Source: an uncultured Eubacteriales bacterium (GTDB lineage: Bacteria > Bacillota > Clostridia > Christensenellales > Borkfalkiaceae). From it: a stretch of DNA of 20,376 nucleotides. The notes below the pieces were generated by a model. It made no database searches. It saw only the letters and a program-made list of their open reading frames with translations, and was not told the DNA's origin. Made by a program: the position numbers and the translations under genes. The stretch spans positions 1-20,376 of the forward strand of contig URKE01000036.1 of NCBI GenBank assembly GCA_900548285.1, written 5' to 3'. Positions 1 to 7,808 of the stretch are shown here, in pieces. Position 1 is the first letter of the stretch, and every line of letters begins with the position of its first letter.

Positions 1-314
1 TCGCACTGCTGACAATTTTTATTGTGGTTGGAAAGAAGAAGTTCAACGGAACATCTTCTCGCTTCCACCGCCTTGGGCGAGGAAATGGTTATTTCCATTC
101 CTTCGTTGACGGGGTAAACGCACGAAGCGACAAGTCCTCTCGCGCCGGTTGCCTCTACAAGGCAGACTCTGCACGAGCCTCTGGAACATTCGCCGTGATT
201 GAAAGCGCAAAGCGAGGGGATCTCGTAACCGCAGGTTTTCGCCGCTTCGAGTATGGTCATACCGGCTTCGACTTCGTACGGTATGCCTTCGATTTTAATA
301 TTTACTTTAGCCAT
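1..314 (-). CDS. hydA: [FeFe] hydrogenase catalytic subunit, N-terminal part (partial)
   Basis: Only the first 104 codons are inside the window; the gene runs off the left edge. The visible part is a plant-type [2Fe-2S] domain with C36, C48, C51 and C65 in the usual spacing. It is followed by the start of a His/Cys3 [4Fe-4S] motif, H97-x3-C101-x2-C104. This architecture is shared by [FeFe] hydrogenase HydA/HndD and NuoG-type subunits. The start ATG at 314 has GGAGGA about 10 bases upstream and lies 17 bases after the hydB stop. Linkage to hydC and hydB makes the H2-producing subunit of a trimeric, probably electron-bifurcating cytoplasmic hydrogenase the best reading. It would reoxidise NADH and reduced ferredoxin during fermentation. 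The H-cluster cysteines that would prove this are outside the window; a NuoG-like or formate dehydrogenase partner is the alternative. Confidence 0.85.
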   Translation of the reverse strand, partial: MAKVNIKIEGIPYEVEAGMTILEAAKTCGYEIPSLCAFNHGECSRGSCRVCLVEATGARGLVASCVYPVNEGMEITISSPKAVEARRCSVELLLSNHNKNCQQC

Positions 315-331
315 AGTTTATCGTCCTCCGC

Positions 332-2203
332 TTACTTTTTCTCGACAGCGCCGAACTTACACGACGCCATACACATTCCGCACTTGATACATTTCTTCGT
401 ATCGATAACGTACGGCTCTTTTCCGACAACGCCGTGAATAGCGTCGACGGGGCATTTTTTGGAGCAAAGACTGCACTTCCTGCACTTTTCGGGATCGATC
501 GAATAAACCATAAGGTTTTTGCAGACGTGCGCGGGGCAACGTTTGTCCACGATGTGCGCGACGTATTCGTCTCTGAAGTGAGCAAGCGTGGAAAGGATCG
601 GGTTGGGAGCGGTCTGACCGAGAGCGCAGAGCGAGTTGCTTCTTACGTTCGCGGCGAGTTTTTCAAGCGCGTCCAGATCGTCCATAGTCGCTTTTCCGTT
701 GACGATTTTGGTGAGAAGTTCGAGCATTCTCTTCGTTCCGATACGGCAGGGCGAGCATTTTCCGCAGGATTCGTCGTAAATGAATTCCATATAGAATTTC
801 GCAACGTCTACCATACAGTTGTCTTCGTCCATGACGATCGCGCCGCCCGAGCCCATCATCGAGCCTTTGGCGACGAGGTTATCGAAATCGATTTCCGCGT
901 CCAGATCGGCTTCCGTAAGGCATCCGCCGGAAGGACCGCCCGTCTGAATGGCTTTGAATTTTTTACCGTGCGGTATTCCGCCGCCGATATCGTAAATAAG
1001 TTCGCGTAAAGTAGTTCCCATCGGGACTTCCACAAGACCGACGTTATTGATTTTGCCGCCGAGCGCGAAAACCTTCGTGCCTTTGGATTTTTCCGTTCCG
1101 TGTCTGGTGAAAGCGGCGACGCCTTCTCTCATTATGTAAGGAACGCAGGCGAGCGTTTCCACGTTGTTGACTATCGTGGGGCATTGCCACAAACCCTTGA
1201 CTGCCGGGAACGGCGGACGGGGACGGGGCATTCCGCGCTGACCTTCGATGGAATTGAGAAGCGCGGTTTCTTCGCCGCAGACGAACGCGCCCGCGCCGAG
1301 ACGGATATGTACGCGGAACGAAAAGCCCGTGCCGAGAATGTTGTCGCCGATAAGGCCGAGCGATTCCGCCTGTTTGATTGCTATTTTAAGTCTGTTGACC
1401 GCTATGGGATATTCCGCTCTTACGTAGAAGTAGCCGTTCTGCGCGCCGATCGCGTAGCCCGCGATCATCATACCTTCGATTACGGCAAGGGGGTTGCCTT
1501 CGAGAATGGATCTGTCCATGAACGCGCCGGGATCGCCCTCGTCGCCGTTACAGACGACGTACTTCTCGCCGTCCGGCTGAGCGTAAGCGAACTGCCACTT
1601 TCTGCCGGTGGGGAATCCGCCACCGCCGCGGCCTCTGAGTCCGGAATCGAGAATATTTTTGATCACGTCCGCCCTGTCCATTTTAAGAGCGTTTTCAAGA
1701 CCTTTGAACGCGCCCGCGCCGAGAGCCTCGTCTATATTTTCGGGATTGATGCTTCCGCAACCGTGCAAAGCGATACGAACCTGCTTTTTATAGAAAGTGA
1801 TTTCGTCCTGCTTGGTGATCTTCGCTTCCGTGGAGGGATCGACGTATAAAAGTCTGTCCACGATTTCGCCTTTTTCGATATCGTGTTCGACGATTTCGGC
1901 AACGTCCTCTATTTTAACCATTCTGTAAAGAGTATCTTCGGGATAAATCTTTACGAAAGGTCCTTGCGAGCAGAAACCGAAACAACCCACCTGATTGACG
2001 GTAACTTTGTCGCCGAGATTCTTTTCGGAAATAATCTTTTCGAACTCGGCTTTGATTTCCGCCGAATGAGAGGAAAGACAGCCCGTGCCGCCGCAAAGAA
2101 CGATATGTCTTTTACCGTCCGAACCCGTGAACTTGGCGTCCATACATTTGGAACATTTTGCGATCGCCGCGTTCAGTTCGTCAAAATTCTTTATCTTTTT
2201 CAT
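332..2203 (-). CDS. hydB: NADH-binding hydrogenase subunit, HydB/NuoF-like
   Basis: A 623-residue flavoprotein that oxidises NADH and passes electrons through iron-sulfur centres to HydA. Domains in order: a thioredoxin-like [2Fe-2S] domain (C37, C42, C74, C78); the NuoF core with the NADH/FMN glycine-rich loop GLRGRGGGGFPTGRKW (188-203) and the GAGAFVCGEETALLNSIEG segment (303-321); the C-terminal [4Fe-4S] site (C480, C483, C486, C526); and an added 2x[4Fe-4S] ferredoxin domain (C574/577/580/584 and C605/608/611/615). This longer build is typical of HydB/HndC from bifurcating hydrogenases and is absent from respiratory NuoF, which is about 450 residues. The start ATG overlaps the hydC stop (ATGA), so the two are translationally coupled. 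No residues appear to be missing. Confidence 0.93.
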   Translation of the reverse strand: MKKIKNFDELNAAIAKCSKCMDAKFTGSDGKRHIVLCGGTGCLSSHSAEIKAEFEKIISEKNLGDKVTVNQVGCFGFCSQGPFVKIYPEDTLYRMVKIEDVAEIVEHDIEKGEIVDRLLYVDPSTEAKITKQDEITFYKKQVRIALHGCGSINPENIDEALGAGAFKGLENALKMDRADVIKNILDSGLRGRGGGGFPTGRKWQFAYAQPDGEKYVVCNGDEGDPGAFMDRSILEGNPLAVIEGMMIAGYAIGAQNGYFYVRAEYPIAVNRLKIAIKQAESLGLIGDNILGTGFSFRVHIRLGAGAFVCGEETALLNSIEGQRGMPRPRPPFPAVKGLWQCPTIVNNVETLACVPYIMREGVAAFTRHGTEKSKGTKVFALGGKINNVGLVEVPMGTTLRELIYDIGGGIPHGKKFKAIQTGGPSGGCLTEADLDAEIDFDNLVAKGSMMGSGGAIVMDEDNCMVDVAKFYMEFIYDESCGKCSPCRIGTKRMLELLTKIVNGKATMDDLDALEKLAANVRSNSLCALGQTAPNPILSTLAHFRDEYVAHIVDKRCPAHVCKNLMVYSIDPEKCRKCSLCSKKCPVDAIHGVVGKEPYVIDTKKCIKCGMCMASCKFGAVEKK

Positions 2204-2688
2204 AATCCCCCTCCCATTGCTCTGTATTCTGCGATAACGCCGGGAACGGCGTCGACCGTCATCTTCGGATAAACCTTACCGTTTATCGTAACGGCGGGAG
2301 CGATGCCGCACGCGCCTATGCAACGAAGCGCGTCGAGCGTGAACATTCCGTCTGCGCTCGTTTCGCCGGGTTTGATCTGAAGAATCTCGGAAAATTTGTC
2401 AACGACCTGTTGCGCGCCTTTAACGTAGCAAGCGGTACCGAGGCAGCAACCGATAACGTATTTTCCCTTCGGCATAAGCGAGAAGAAAGAATAGAAAGTG
2501 ACCACGCCGTAAATTTCCGCAACGGAAATCCCGGTCTTTTCGGAAACGAGTTCCTGAACTTCGAGAGGAATATAGCCGTATTCCTTCTGAATGTCGCTCA
2601 GAATCATCATAAGCGGGGTCTTTTCGTCTTTATATCTTTCGCAGATTTCGTTTATCTGCTTGACCGCCGCCTCCTGCAAATGAGCCAT
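2200..2688 (-). CDS. hydC: Hydrogenase subunit HydC / NuoE-like [2Fe-2S] protein
   Basis: A 162-residue protein of the 24-kDa NuoE family, the first gene of the hydrogenase operon. An N-terminal helical bundle (about 1-70) is followed by a thioredoxin-like fold. That fold carries one [2Fe-2S] cluster on C82-x4-C87 and C123-x3-C127, in CLGTACYVKGA and CIGACGIAPA. It normally docks to the NuoF/HydB subunit and takes part in electron transfer from NADH. Length and cysteine spacing are normal. The ATG at 2688 has a strong AAAGGAGGG site 7 bases upstream. A consensus promoter lies about 115 bases upstream (2804-2832). Whether the complex is truly bifurcating or only NAD(P)H-dependent cannot be told from this subunit. 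Confidence 0.92.
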   Translation of the reverse strand: MAHLQEAAVKQINEICERYKDEKTPLMMILSDIQKEYGYIPLEVQELVSEKTGISVAEIYGVVTFYSFFSLMPKGKYVIGCCLGTACYVKGAQQVVDKFSEILQIKPGETSADGMFTLDALRCIGACGIAPAVTINGKVYPKMTVDAVPGVIAEYRAMGGGL

Positions 2689-2803
2689 TATAAGCCCTCC
2701 TTTAAGTGAAAAAGTAGTTTAACCGTTGCCGTAAAACGGTTTTCTTTGCCGATTTTCCGCGACGCATAACGGTTCGTTCGCATATGTACCGACATTTATA
2801 ATT

Positions 2804-2832
2804 ATTATACTATTTTTACATAACAGTGTCAA
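2804..2832 (-). promoter_or_regulatory. Sigma-A-type promoter of the hydCBA operon
   Basis: On the minus strand TTGACA (2827-2832) and TATAAT (2804-2809) are both perfect, with a 17-base spacer. Transcription would start near 2797, leaving a leader of about 110 bases before hydC. Such a strong consensus fits a highly expressed fermentation hydrogenase. No clear operator palindrome is seen. The rest of the 2703-3054 gap holds only the opposing MATE promoter and its leader. Confidence 0.85.
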
Positions 2833-2952
2833 ACGAATAACGAAAATTTATCGGTTTTTTATGCGAAATAAATGATTTTAAAGCAATTCCCGCGAGGCGA
2901 AAAAGAAGCGGCGGCAAAGCGGGTGAAAATTTCGGTTATCGCGATTTTTTGC

Positions 2953-2981
2953 TTGCGGATTTACACCGAAAGTTGTATAAT
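2953..2981 (+). promoter_or_regulatory. Promoter of the MATE transporter gene
   Basis: TTGCGG (2953-2958), a 17-base spacer and a perfect TATAAT (2976-2981) on the plus strand. The predicted start is near 2988, about 67 bases before the ATG at 3055. The -35 matches only in TTG, so it is weaker than the divergent hyd promoter. Confidence 0.65.
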
Positions 2982-2990
2982 GCGCGTGTG

Positions 2991-3012
2991 CCGCGAGCCG
3001 AACGGCTCGCGG
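2991..3012 (+). promoter_or_regulatory. Perfect 9-bp GC hairpin at the 5' end of the MATE leader
   Basis: CCGCGAGCC (2991-2999) pairs perfectly with GGCTCGCGG (3004-3012) around a GAAC loop. It begins within a few bases of the predicted transcription start. No U-run follows, so it is not an intrinsic terminator. It could protect the 5' end of the mRNA, or serve as an operator palindrome just downstream of the -10 box. Confidence 0.55.
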
Positions 3013-3054
3013 CGCGCTCAAAAGCATTCGCTCAAAGAATAAAACGAGGATTTT

Positions 3055-4506
3055 ATGACGAAAGAAAAGTCTTTTTTCAAGAATTTATCGAAGCCGGTGG
3101 ACCTCACGAAAGGCAGTCCTTGGAAAGTTCTGCTTTTATACGGCGCGCCCATCATGCTCTCGTATTTTCTGCAACAGATTTACGTTTTGACCGACGCGAT
3201 AATCTGCGGGCAGACCTTGACGGCGGGGCAGGTGGCGGGGGTGAACGACACCAGCCCTCTGACTTTCATTTTTCTGCAATTCGCGTTCGGCTGCACTTCC
3301 GGGTTCAGCGTTATAACGGCCAAGCGCGTGGGGCTTAACGACGAAAAGGGCGTGCGACGGTCTTTCGCGGCGCAGATTTATCTCACGATAATCGTTTCCG
3401 CCGTTCTCACGGTTTTGTCTATAATTCTTTTGCCGTGGCTTCTCGGCGTTATCAACGTTACCCCGACGAACAAAGAGGTTTACGACGCCGCGTATTCTTA
3501 CTGCTTCGTGATTTTCCTCGGGATCGTAACTCAGATGGGTTACAATTTCGTCTGCGGAATTCTGAGGTCATACGGAGATTCGCTCACGCCGCTCGTATTT
3601 CTCGTTATTTCCACGGCGATAAACGTCGCGCTGGACATTTTCTTCCTCGCCGTTTTGAAATCGGGCCCCTCGGGCGCGGCTGTCGCAACCGTAATCACTC
3701 AGTTTTTAAGCATGGCGGGCTGTTTTGTTTACACAATGATAAAATACAAATCCCTGCGACTGAAAAAGGAAGATTTCAAGTGTTCGGCAAGCGAACTTCT
3801 CAATCATCTGAAACAGGGATTGCCGCTCGGGCTTCAGTTTTCCATTCTCGCGATAGGCATAATCGTGATGCAGGGCGGCGTGGTTAAGTTCGACATAGAC
3901 GCAAACGGAATCATGCTTCCTCTCACGCCCGCGCAGAACGGCGTGGGCGCGGCGAACAAACTCATAAACTTCCTTATGTCGTTCTTCAACGGACTCGGCG
4001 TGGCGATTCTCGGTTTCAACGCGCAGAATCTCGGCAAAGGCAATTACGACGCGATTAAAAAAGGCACTCTGCAATCGCTTATAATAATGCTCGTGATTTC
4101 CTTCGTATGCCTCGGGGCGGGCTTCGGGTTATCTATAGGCGGGGCGTATCAATATATCTTTATGAGCGCGGAAAAAATCACCGCCGAATCGATTAAATAC
4201 GGGAACATTCTCGTTTACGTCGATTTCGCGCTTTATTTCGTTCTCGGGTTTCTTATCGTGGTGAGGAGCGCGGTTCAGGGCATCTGCAAATCGGGTTACG
4301 TTCTCGGCGCGGGGATAATGGAACTTGCGGCGAGAATACTCATCTGCGTATTTCTTCCCCCGCTGATAAACGGCGGAGCGATCACGTCGACGGCTTCGTC
4401 CGCGGCGTTCGTGGGGCTTTGTTTCGCCGATCCGGGCGCGTGGATACTCGCTTCTCTGCTTCTGCTTGCCCCCTTGTTCAAAAGCATAATAGGAAAAAAA
4501 TATTGA
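3055..4506 (+). CDS. MATE-family multidrug/Na+ antiporter
   Basis: A 483-residue membrane protein with about 12 hydrophobic segments in two repeats of six, as in MATE (MatE) transporters. It starts with a short polar N-terminus; the first helix, near residues 25-50, contains VLLLYGAPIMLSYFLQQIY. Family features include the early P-I/M-x2-S-Y-x-LQQ helix, the LTAGQVAGVNDTSPL segment and the mid-protein loop with KQGLPLGLQFSI that opens the second half. MATE proteins export cationic drugs or metabolites using Na+ or H+ gradients; the substrate cannot be predicted here. The ATG at 3055 has a moderate CGAGGA site. The last codons and stop lie inside a 27-base tandem duplication (4483-4536). It is monocistronic, convergent with thrS, and the only gene on the plus strand. 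Confidence 0.9.
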   Translation: MTKEKSFFKNLSKPVDLTKGSPWKVLLLYGAPIMLSYFLQQIYVLTDAIICGQTLTAGQVAGVNDTSPLTFIFLQFAFGCTSGFSVITAKRVGLNDEKGVRRSFAAQIYLTIIVSAVLTVLSIILLPWLLGVINVTPTNKEVYDAAYSYCFVIFLGIVTQMGYNFVCGILRSYGDSLTPLVFLVISTAINVALDIFFLAVLKSGPSGAAVATVITQFLSMAGCFVYTMIKYKSLRLKKEDFKCSASELLNHLKQGLPLGLQFSILAIGIIVMQGGVVKFDIDANGIMLPLTPAQNGVGAANKLINFLMSFFNGLGVAILGFNAQNLGKGNYDAIKKGTLQSLIIMLVISFVCLGAGFGLSIGGAYQYIFMSAEKITAESIKYGNILVYVDFALYFVLGFLIVVRSAVQGICKSGYVLGAGIMELAARILICVFLPPLINGGAITSTASSAAFVGLCFADPGAWILASLLLLAPLFKSIIGKKY

Positions 4507-4536
4507 GATAGTATAATAGGCAAAAAATATTAAGAA
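4483..4536 (+). repeat. 27-bp tandem duplication across the MATE stop codon
   Basis: Copy 1 (4483-4509) holds the last codons and TGA stop of the MATE gene; copy 2 (4510-4536) follows directly and differs at 4 of 27 positions. Both contain ATAATAGG followed by an A-run and TATT. The second copy would be in frame but is cut off by the stop in the first. Confidence 0.75.
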
Positions 4537-4571
4537 TTACATTCGCCGTCTGAAATGTTTTCAAAAAAAGC

Positions 4572-4610
4572 GGGGCGGCTGCGGGTTTAAATTAAACCCG
4601 CAGCCGCCCC
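4572..4610 (-). terminator. Intrinsic terminator of thrS (perhaps shared with the MATE gene)
   Basis: A perfect 17-bp stem (4572-4588 with 4594-4610) closes a 5-base loop. On the minus strand it is followed directly by GC and seven U residues, a textbook terminator about 100 bases after the thrS stop. On the plus strand the stem is followed only by TTAT, so termination of the convergent MATE transcript would rely on the stem alone. Confidence 0.88.
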
Positions 4611-4714
4611 TTATCAATTGTCGTTATTAATTATCGTTCGGCGACGTATTTGCCGTTTAATCGACTTATACGCCGACTTTTATCACACTAAGACTATATA
4701 AGGCAATTCTTCGC

Positions 4715-6622
4715 TTACCACTTTTCCATGGTTTCGACCTGCTTTTTGCACAGTTCCGCGAAGTCCTCGAGTTTCATCTTGCCGATATCGCCTACGCCTC
4801 TCTTTCTTATCGCGACTTCTCCGCTTTCGGCTTCCTTTTCGCCGATTACGAGCATGTACGGTACTTTTTCGAGTTCCGCCTCTCTGATCTTCTTGCCGAT
4901 TTTTTCGGGACGAAGATCGCTCTCGGGACGAAGCCCCGCCTCGAACAATTTGTTGTAAACTTCCTTGCAATAAGCCTCGCTCTTTTCCGAAACGTCCATG
5001 ATTTTAACCTGAACGGGCGCGAGCCAGAGCGGGAATTTACCCTCGAAATGCTCGATAAGAATACCGATGAAACGCTCGATAGAACCGAACACCACTCTGT
5101 GAATCATTATAGGGCGATGCTTTTCGCCGTCCTCGCCGACGTATTCCGCGTTAAATCTCTGCGGAAGTTGGAAGTCGAGTTGAATAGTTCCGCACTGCCA
5201 CGTTCTGCCGATAGAATCGGTGAGGTGGAAGTCGATCTTCGGGCCATAGAACGCGCCGTCGCCCTCGTTTACGACGTAGGGCAATTTAAGTTCGTCCAAA
5301 GCCTCTCTCAACGCGTCGGTGGCGTGTTCCCAATCCTCTTCCGAGCCGATGCTGTTGTCGGGGCGGGTGGAAAGTTCCACGTGATACTTGAAACCGAACA
5401 GGCTGTAAACCTCGTCGATCAGACGGACAACGCCTTTGATTTCGGGGGTTATCTGCTCGGGCGTCATATAAATGTGCGCGTCGTCCTGAGTGAAACAACG
5501 AACTCTCATAAGTCCGTGGAGTTGCCCCGAACGCTCGTGACGATGAACGAGTCCGAGTTCGCCTATTCTCATCGGGAGATCCTTATAACTTCTCGGTTCG
5601 AGTTTATAAATAAGCATTCCGCCCGGGCAGTTCATCGGTTTGATAGCGTAATCTTCGTCGTCCACCTTGGTGGTGTACATGTTTTCCTTATAATGATCCC
5701 AGTGACCGGAAGTTTCCCAAAGCGATCTCGAAAGCATTATGGGCGTGGAAACCTCTACGTAACCTTCCCTGCGATGAATTTTTCTCCAGTAGTCGATAAG
5801 GGCGTTTTTGACGACCATTCCGTTGGGAAGGAAGAACGGGAAACCTTTTCCCTCGTTTAAGAGAGCGAAAAGTTTGAGTTCTTTGCCGAGTTTAACGTGG
5901 TCGCGCTTTTTAGCCTCTTCGAGCATGGTGAAATAGGCTTCCATGTCCGCTTTTTTGAAGAACGCCGTGCCGTAAATTCTCGTGAGCATCTTGTTCTTCT
6001 CGTTGCCTCTCCAGTAAGCGCCGGCGATAGAAGTGAGTTTGAACGCTTTGATAAGCCCCGTGGACGGAAGATGCGGACCGCGGCAAAGGTCGGTGAAATC
6101 GCCCTGCTTATAGAACGAAATTACGCTATCCTCGGGAAGCTCCTTTATAAGTTGAACTTTATAAGGTTCCTTGTATTTTTTCATAAGGGCGACGGCGTCC
6201 TCTCTTGAAAGTTCGAATCTCTCGATGGCAAGATCGGCTTTGATGATCTTTTTCATCTCCTCTTCGATCTTCGGAAGGTCGTCCATCGTTATCGGCGTTT
6301 TGAAATCTATATCATAATAGAATCCCGTGTCGATCGTAGGACCGATCGCGAGCGAGCAGGTCGGGTATATCGACTTGACTGCCTGCGCGAGAACGTGCGC
6401 GCAGGTGTGGCGATAAATATTGAGCGCCTCGGGGTCCTTTGCGGTGACGATAACCACTTCCGCGTCGTCATTGAGCGCGTAAGAAAGGTCCACGAGTTTG
6501 CCGTTTACTTTTCCCGCTAAGGCGTTCCTTCTCAAACCTTCGCTTATCGCGGAAGCAACCCCCGCGACGGTAGTCCCTTGCGGGAGTTCCAGCACTTTTC
6601 CGTCTGTCAACGTAATTTTCAT
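4715..6622 (-). CDS. thrS: Threonyl-tRNA synthetase
   Basis: Class II synthetase that charges tRNA-Thr. The ATG at 6622 gives 635 residues beginning MKITLTDGK. This start has an AAAGGAGA site 7 bases upstream; an earlier in-frame ATG at 6661 would only add a basic, non-conserved stretch. Domains: TGS (about 1-62); editing/SAD domain with the HxxxH motif in HTCAHVLAQAVK and the CRGPHLPSTG segment; catalytic core with MNCPGGMLIYK (zinc Cys), motif 2 RHERSGQLHGLMRVRCFTQD, and motif 3 around GSIERFIGILIEHFEG; C-terminal anticodon-binding domain after about residue 530. Length and all key motifs are normal. Expression is controlled by the T-box leader at 6725-6944. Confidence 0.97.
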   Translation of the reverse strand: MKITLTDGKVLELPQGTTVAGVASAISEGLRRNALAGKVNGKLVDLSYALNDDAEVVIVTAKDPEALNIYRHTCAHVLAQAVKSIYPTCSLAIGPTIDTGFYYDIDFKTPITMDDLPKIEEEMKKIIKADLAIERFELSREDAVALMKKYKEPYKVQLIKELPEDSVISFYKQGDFTDLCRGPHLPSTGLIKAFKLTSIAGAYWRGNEKNKMLTRIYGTAFFKKADMEAYFTMLEEAKKRDHVKLGKELKLFALLNEGKGFPFFLPNGMVVKNALIDYWRKIHRREGYVEVSTPIMLSRSLWETSGHWDHYKENMYTTKVDDEDYAIKPMNCPGGMLIYKLEPRSYKDLPMRIGELGLVHRHERSGQLHGLMRVRCFTQDDAHIYMTPEQITPEIKGVVRLIDEVYSLFGFKYHVELSTRPDNSIGSEEDWEHATDALREALDELKLPYVVNEGDGAFYGPKIDFHLTDSIGRTWQCGTIQLDFQLPQRFNAEYVGEDGEKHRPIMIHRVVFGSIERFIGILIEHFEGKFPLWLAPVQVKIMDVSEKSEAYCKEVYNKLFEAGLRPESDLRPEKIGKKIREAELEKVPYMLVIGEKEAESGEVAIRKRGVGDIGKMKLEDFAELCKKQVETMEKW

Positions 6623-6724
6623 TTTTCTTCTCCTTTTGCATCGCCGTCGGCAAAAACGCAATTAATCGGCTTATAGGCGGGGTTTTACCACCCGATTGCC
6701 AAAGACGCGAAACGTGGGCGGTAA

Positions 6725-6758
6725 CAAAAAACGTCCTTAAACAAATCGTTTAAGGACG
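6725..6758 (-). terminator. T-box attenuator terminator
   Basis: CGTCCTTAAAC (6732-6742) and GTTTAAGGACG (6748-6758) form a perfect 11-bp stem, followed on the minus strand by a run of U (6725-6731). It competes with the antiterminator formed by the T-box sequence and ends about 100 bases before the thrS ATG. Confidence 0.92.
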
Positions 6759-6944
6759 AAAATTATCTCTCCGCGGTTCCACCTTATTTGCCTTGCCGGC
6801 CTCTTTGTTTGCCTGTTTAAGGCAGGCTGCCTCGCCCTCGGAAAGCGGTTTCGCTATCGTTTTATCCTGCGCGGCTCTCACCTTCCCGCGCTCTCTGTAC
6901 GGCTTATACGGACTACTTGTCTTTCCTTTCGGACATTAAATTAT
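6725..6944 (-). promoter_or_regulatory. T-box riboswitch, threonine-specific
   Basis: Leader RNA that reads uncharged tRNA-Thr and lets transcription continue into thrS. The conserved T-box GGTGGAACCGCGG is at 6771-6783. Stem I is closed by GGAAAG (6921-6926) and CTTTCC (6840-6845). An AGTA motif (6914-6917) lies on the 5' side of the specifier loop. The codon ACC (Thr, 6847-6849), followed by a G, sits on the 3' side just before the closing helix, which is where the specifier belongs. The distal AG-bulge region is GGGAAGGTGAGAGCC. A GCCTG/CAGGC stem precedes the T-box. The UGGA of the bulge predicts a tRNA-Thr with U73. The alternative terminator follows at 6725-6758. Confidence 0.95.
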
Positions 6945-6950
6945 AACTCT

Positions 6951-6978
6951 ATTATAGCCCCCGCCGAAAATTTGTCAA
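6951..6978 (-). promoter_or_regulatory. Promoter of thrS and its T-box leader
   Basis: Perfect TTGACA (6973-6978) and TATAAT (6951-6956) on the minus strand with a 16-base spacer. Transcription would start near 6944, matching the 5' edge of the T-box fold. Confidence 0.85.
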
Positions 6979-7048
6979 CCGTTTTGCGTATGTTTTTATT
7001 TTTCTTTTTTTTGTCGCGGTCGCGCATCGGTTCACGCCCGCGTCATAA

Positions 7049-7780
7049 TCAATCCGCGCCGGCGCGGAACGAAATTCTTCCGCCGTAAAAATCACGCAGG
7101 TATCTTCTGTCCGCCTCGGGGATATCCGAACCGACCTCCACTCTGCCGCTCGCTGAGAGAATGACTTCCCGAAGAATCCTCCCCTCCGCGCCGCAGGGGA
7201 GATCGGGCAGAAGCGCGGACCTTTCGAGAAGATTATAATTCCCGTCGTAAACCATTCCGTTGCGGATTATCGCTTTTTTGCCGCGCCTTTCGCCGATAAG
7301 ATATCTGACGAAATCGGCGAGTTGCCCGCTCGTGAAAGCAGACGGAACGTAACCGACGATCTCTTCCCACTTCCTTTTCAGCGGCGCGAGTCGAAAATTG
7401 AAAATACCGTCCACGGCGTATTCCGCGACGAGGCGCGCTTTTTTTATCACGTAACGTCTGTCCTCGTCGATATCCGCGGCGATCAGCGCGCTGTAAAGAA
7501 TTTCACGCTCGAACGGCGTAAGCCCCGATGCGGAAATTCCCGCCCTGAAATACCCGTATTTATAGCCGACGGCGATAACGTCGGCTATTCTGTCCTCGAT
7601 CTCGCCCGTCACGTAATCGGCGTATCTTTCCGGCGCGGAAATTTTGAGAAACGCGCGCGTTCCGTCCTCGGAAAACCTCATCTCCCCGCCGATTTCTTTT
7701 ATCAAACCAGAAAGAGTGTTCCCGACGTACTTAACGCCGTAGTTTTTCTCCGCGCCGTCAGAAATTTTTATCGTTCTCAT
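7049..7780 (-). CDS. ytxC: YtxC-like protein (putative sporulation family)
   Basis: A protein of about 243 residues with no membrane segment or catalytic motif. The central part, AEYAVDGIFNFRLAPLKRKW and the helix after it (GQLADFVRYLIGERR), resembles the YtxC family core, in which GFxxFRL is followed by a helix leading to a [FI]xxLLxYFV-like segment. The placement supports this: ytxC precedes thrS in Bacillus, and here this gene is the one just upstream of the thrS leader on the same strand. YtxC is described only as a putative sporulation protein; its biochemical role is unknown. It follows the P-type ATPase by 28 bases, so it is probably co-transcribed with it. I start at ATG 7780 (MRTIKISDG); a TTG six codons earlier (7798) is possible, and neither has a good ribosome site. 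Confidence 0.6.
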   Translation of the reverse strand: MRTIKISDGAEKNYGVKYVGNTLSGLIKEIGGEMRFSEDGTRAFLKISAPERYADYVTGEIEDRIADVIAVGYKYGYFRAGISASGLTPFEREILYSALIAADIDEDRRYVIKKARLVAEYAVDGIFNFRLAPLKRKWEEIVGYVPSAFTSGQLADFVRYLIGERRGKKAIIRNGMVYDGNYNLLERSALLPDLPCGAEGRILREVILSASGRVEVGSDIPEADRRYLRDFYGGRISFRAGAD

Positions 7781-7808
7781 AGTTATAGTGTATGCCAATT
7801 AAACGGTT

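Noticed and set aside
1100..1849. Open frame of 249 codons opposite hydB
   Set aside because: Antisense to the NuoF-like core; low-complexity Arg-rich translation, no ribosome site.
6623..6661. N-terminal extension of ThrRS from an earlier ATG at 6661
   Set aside because: Adds only a basic stretch not found in the family; the ATG at 6622 has an AAAGGAGA site and starts exactly at the TGS domain.
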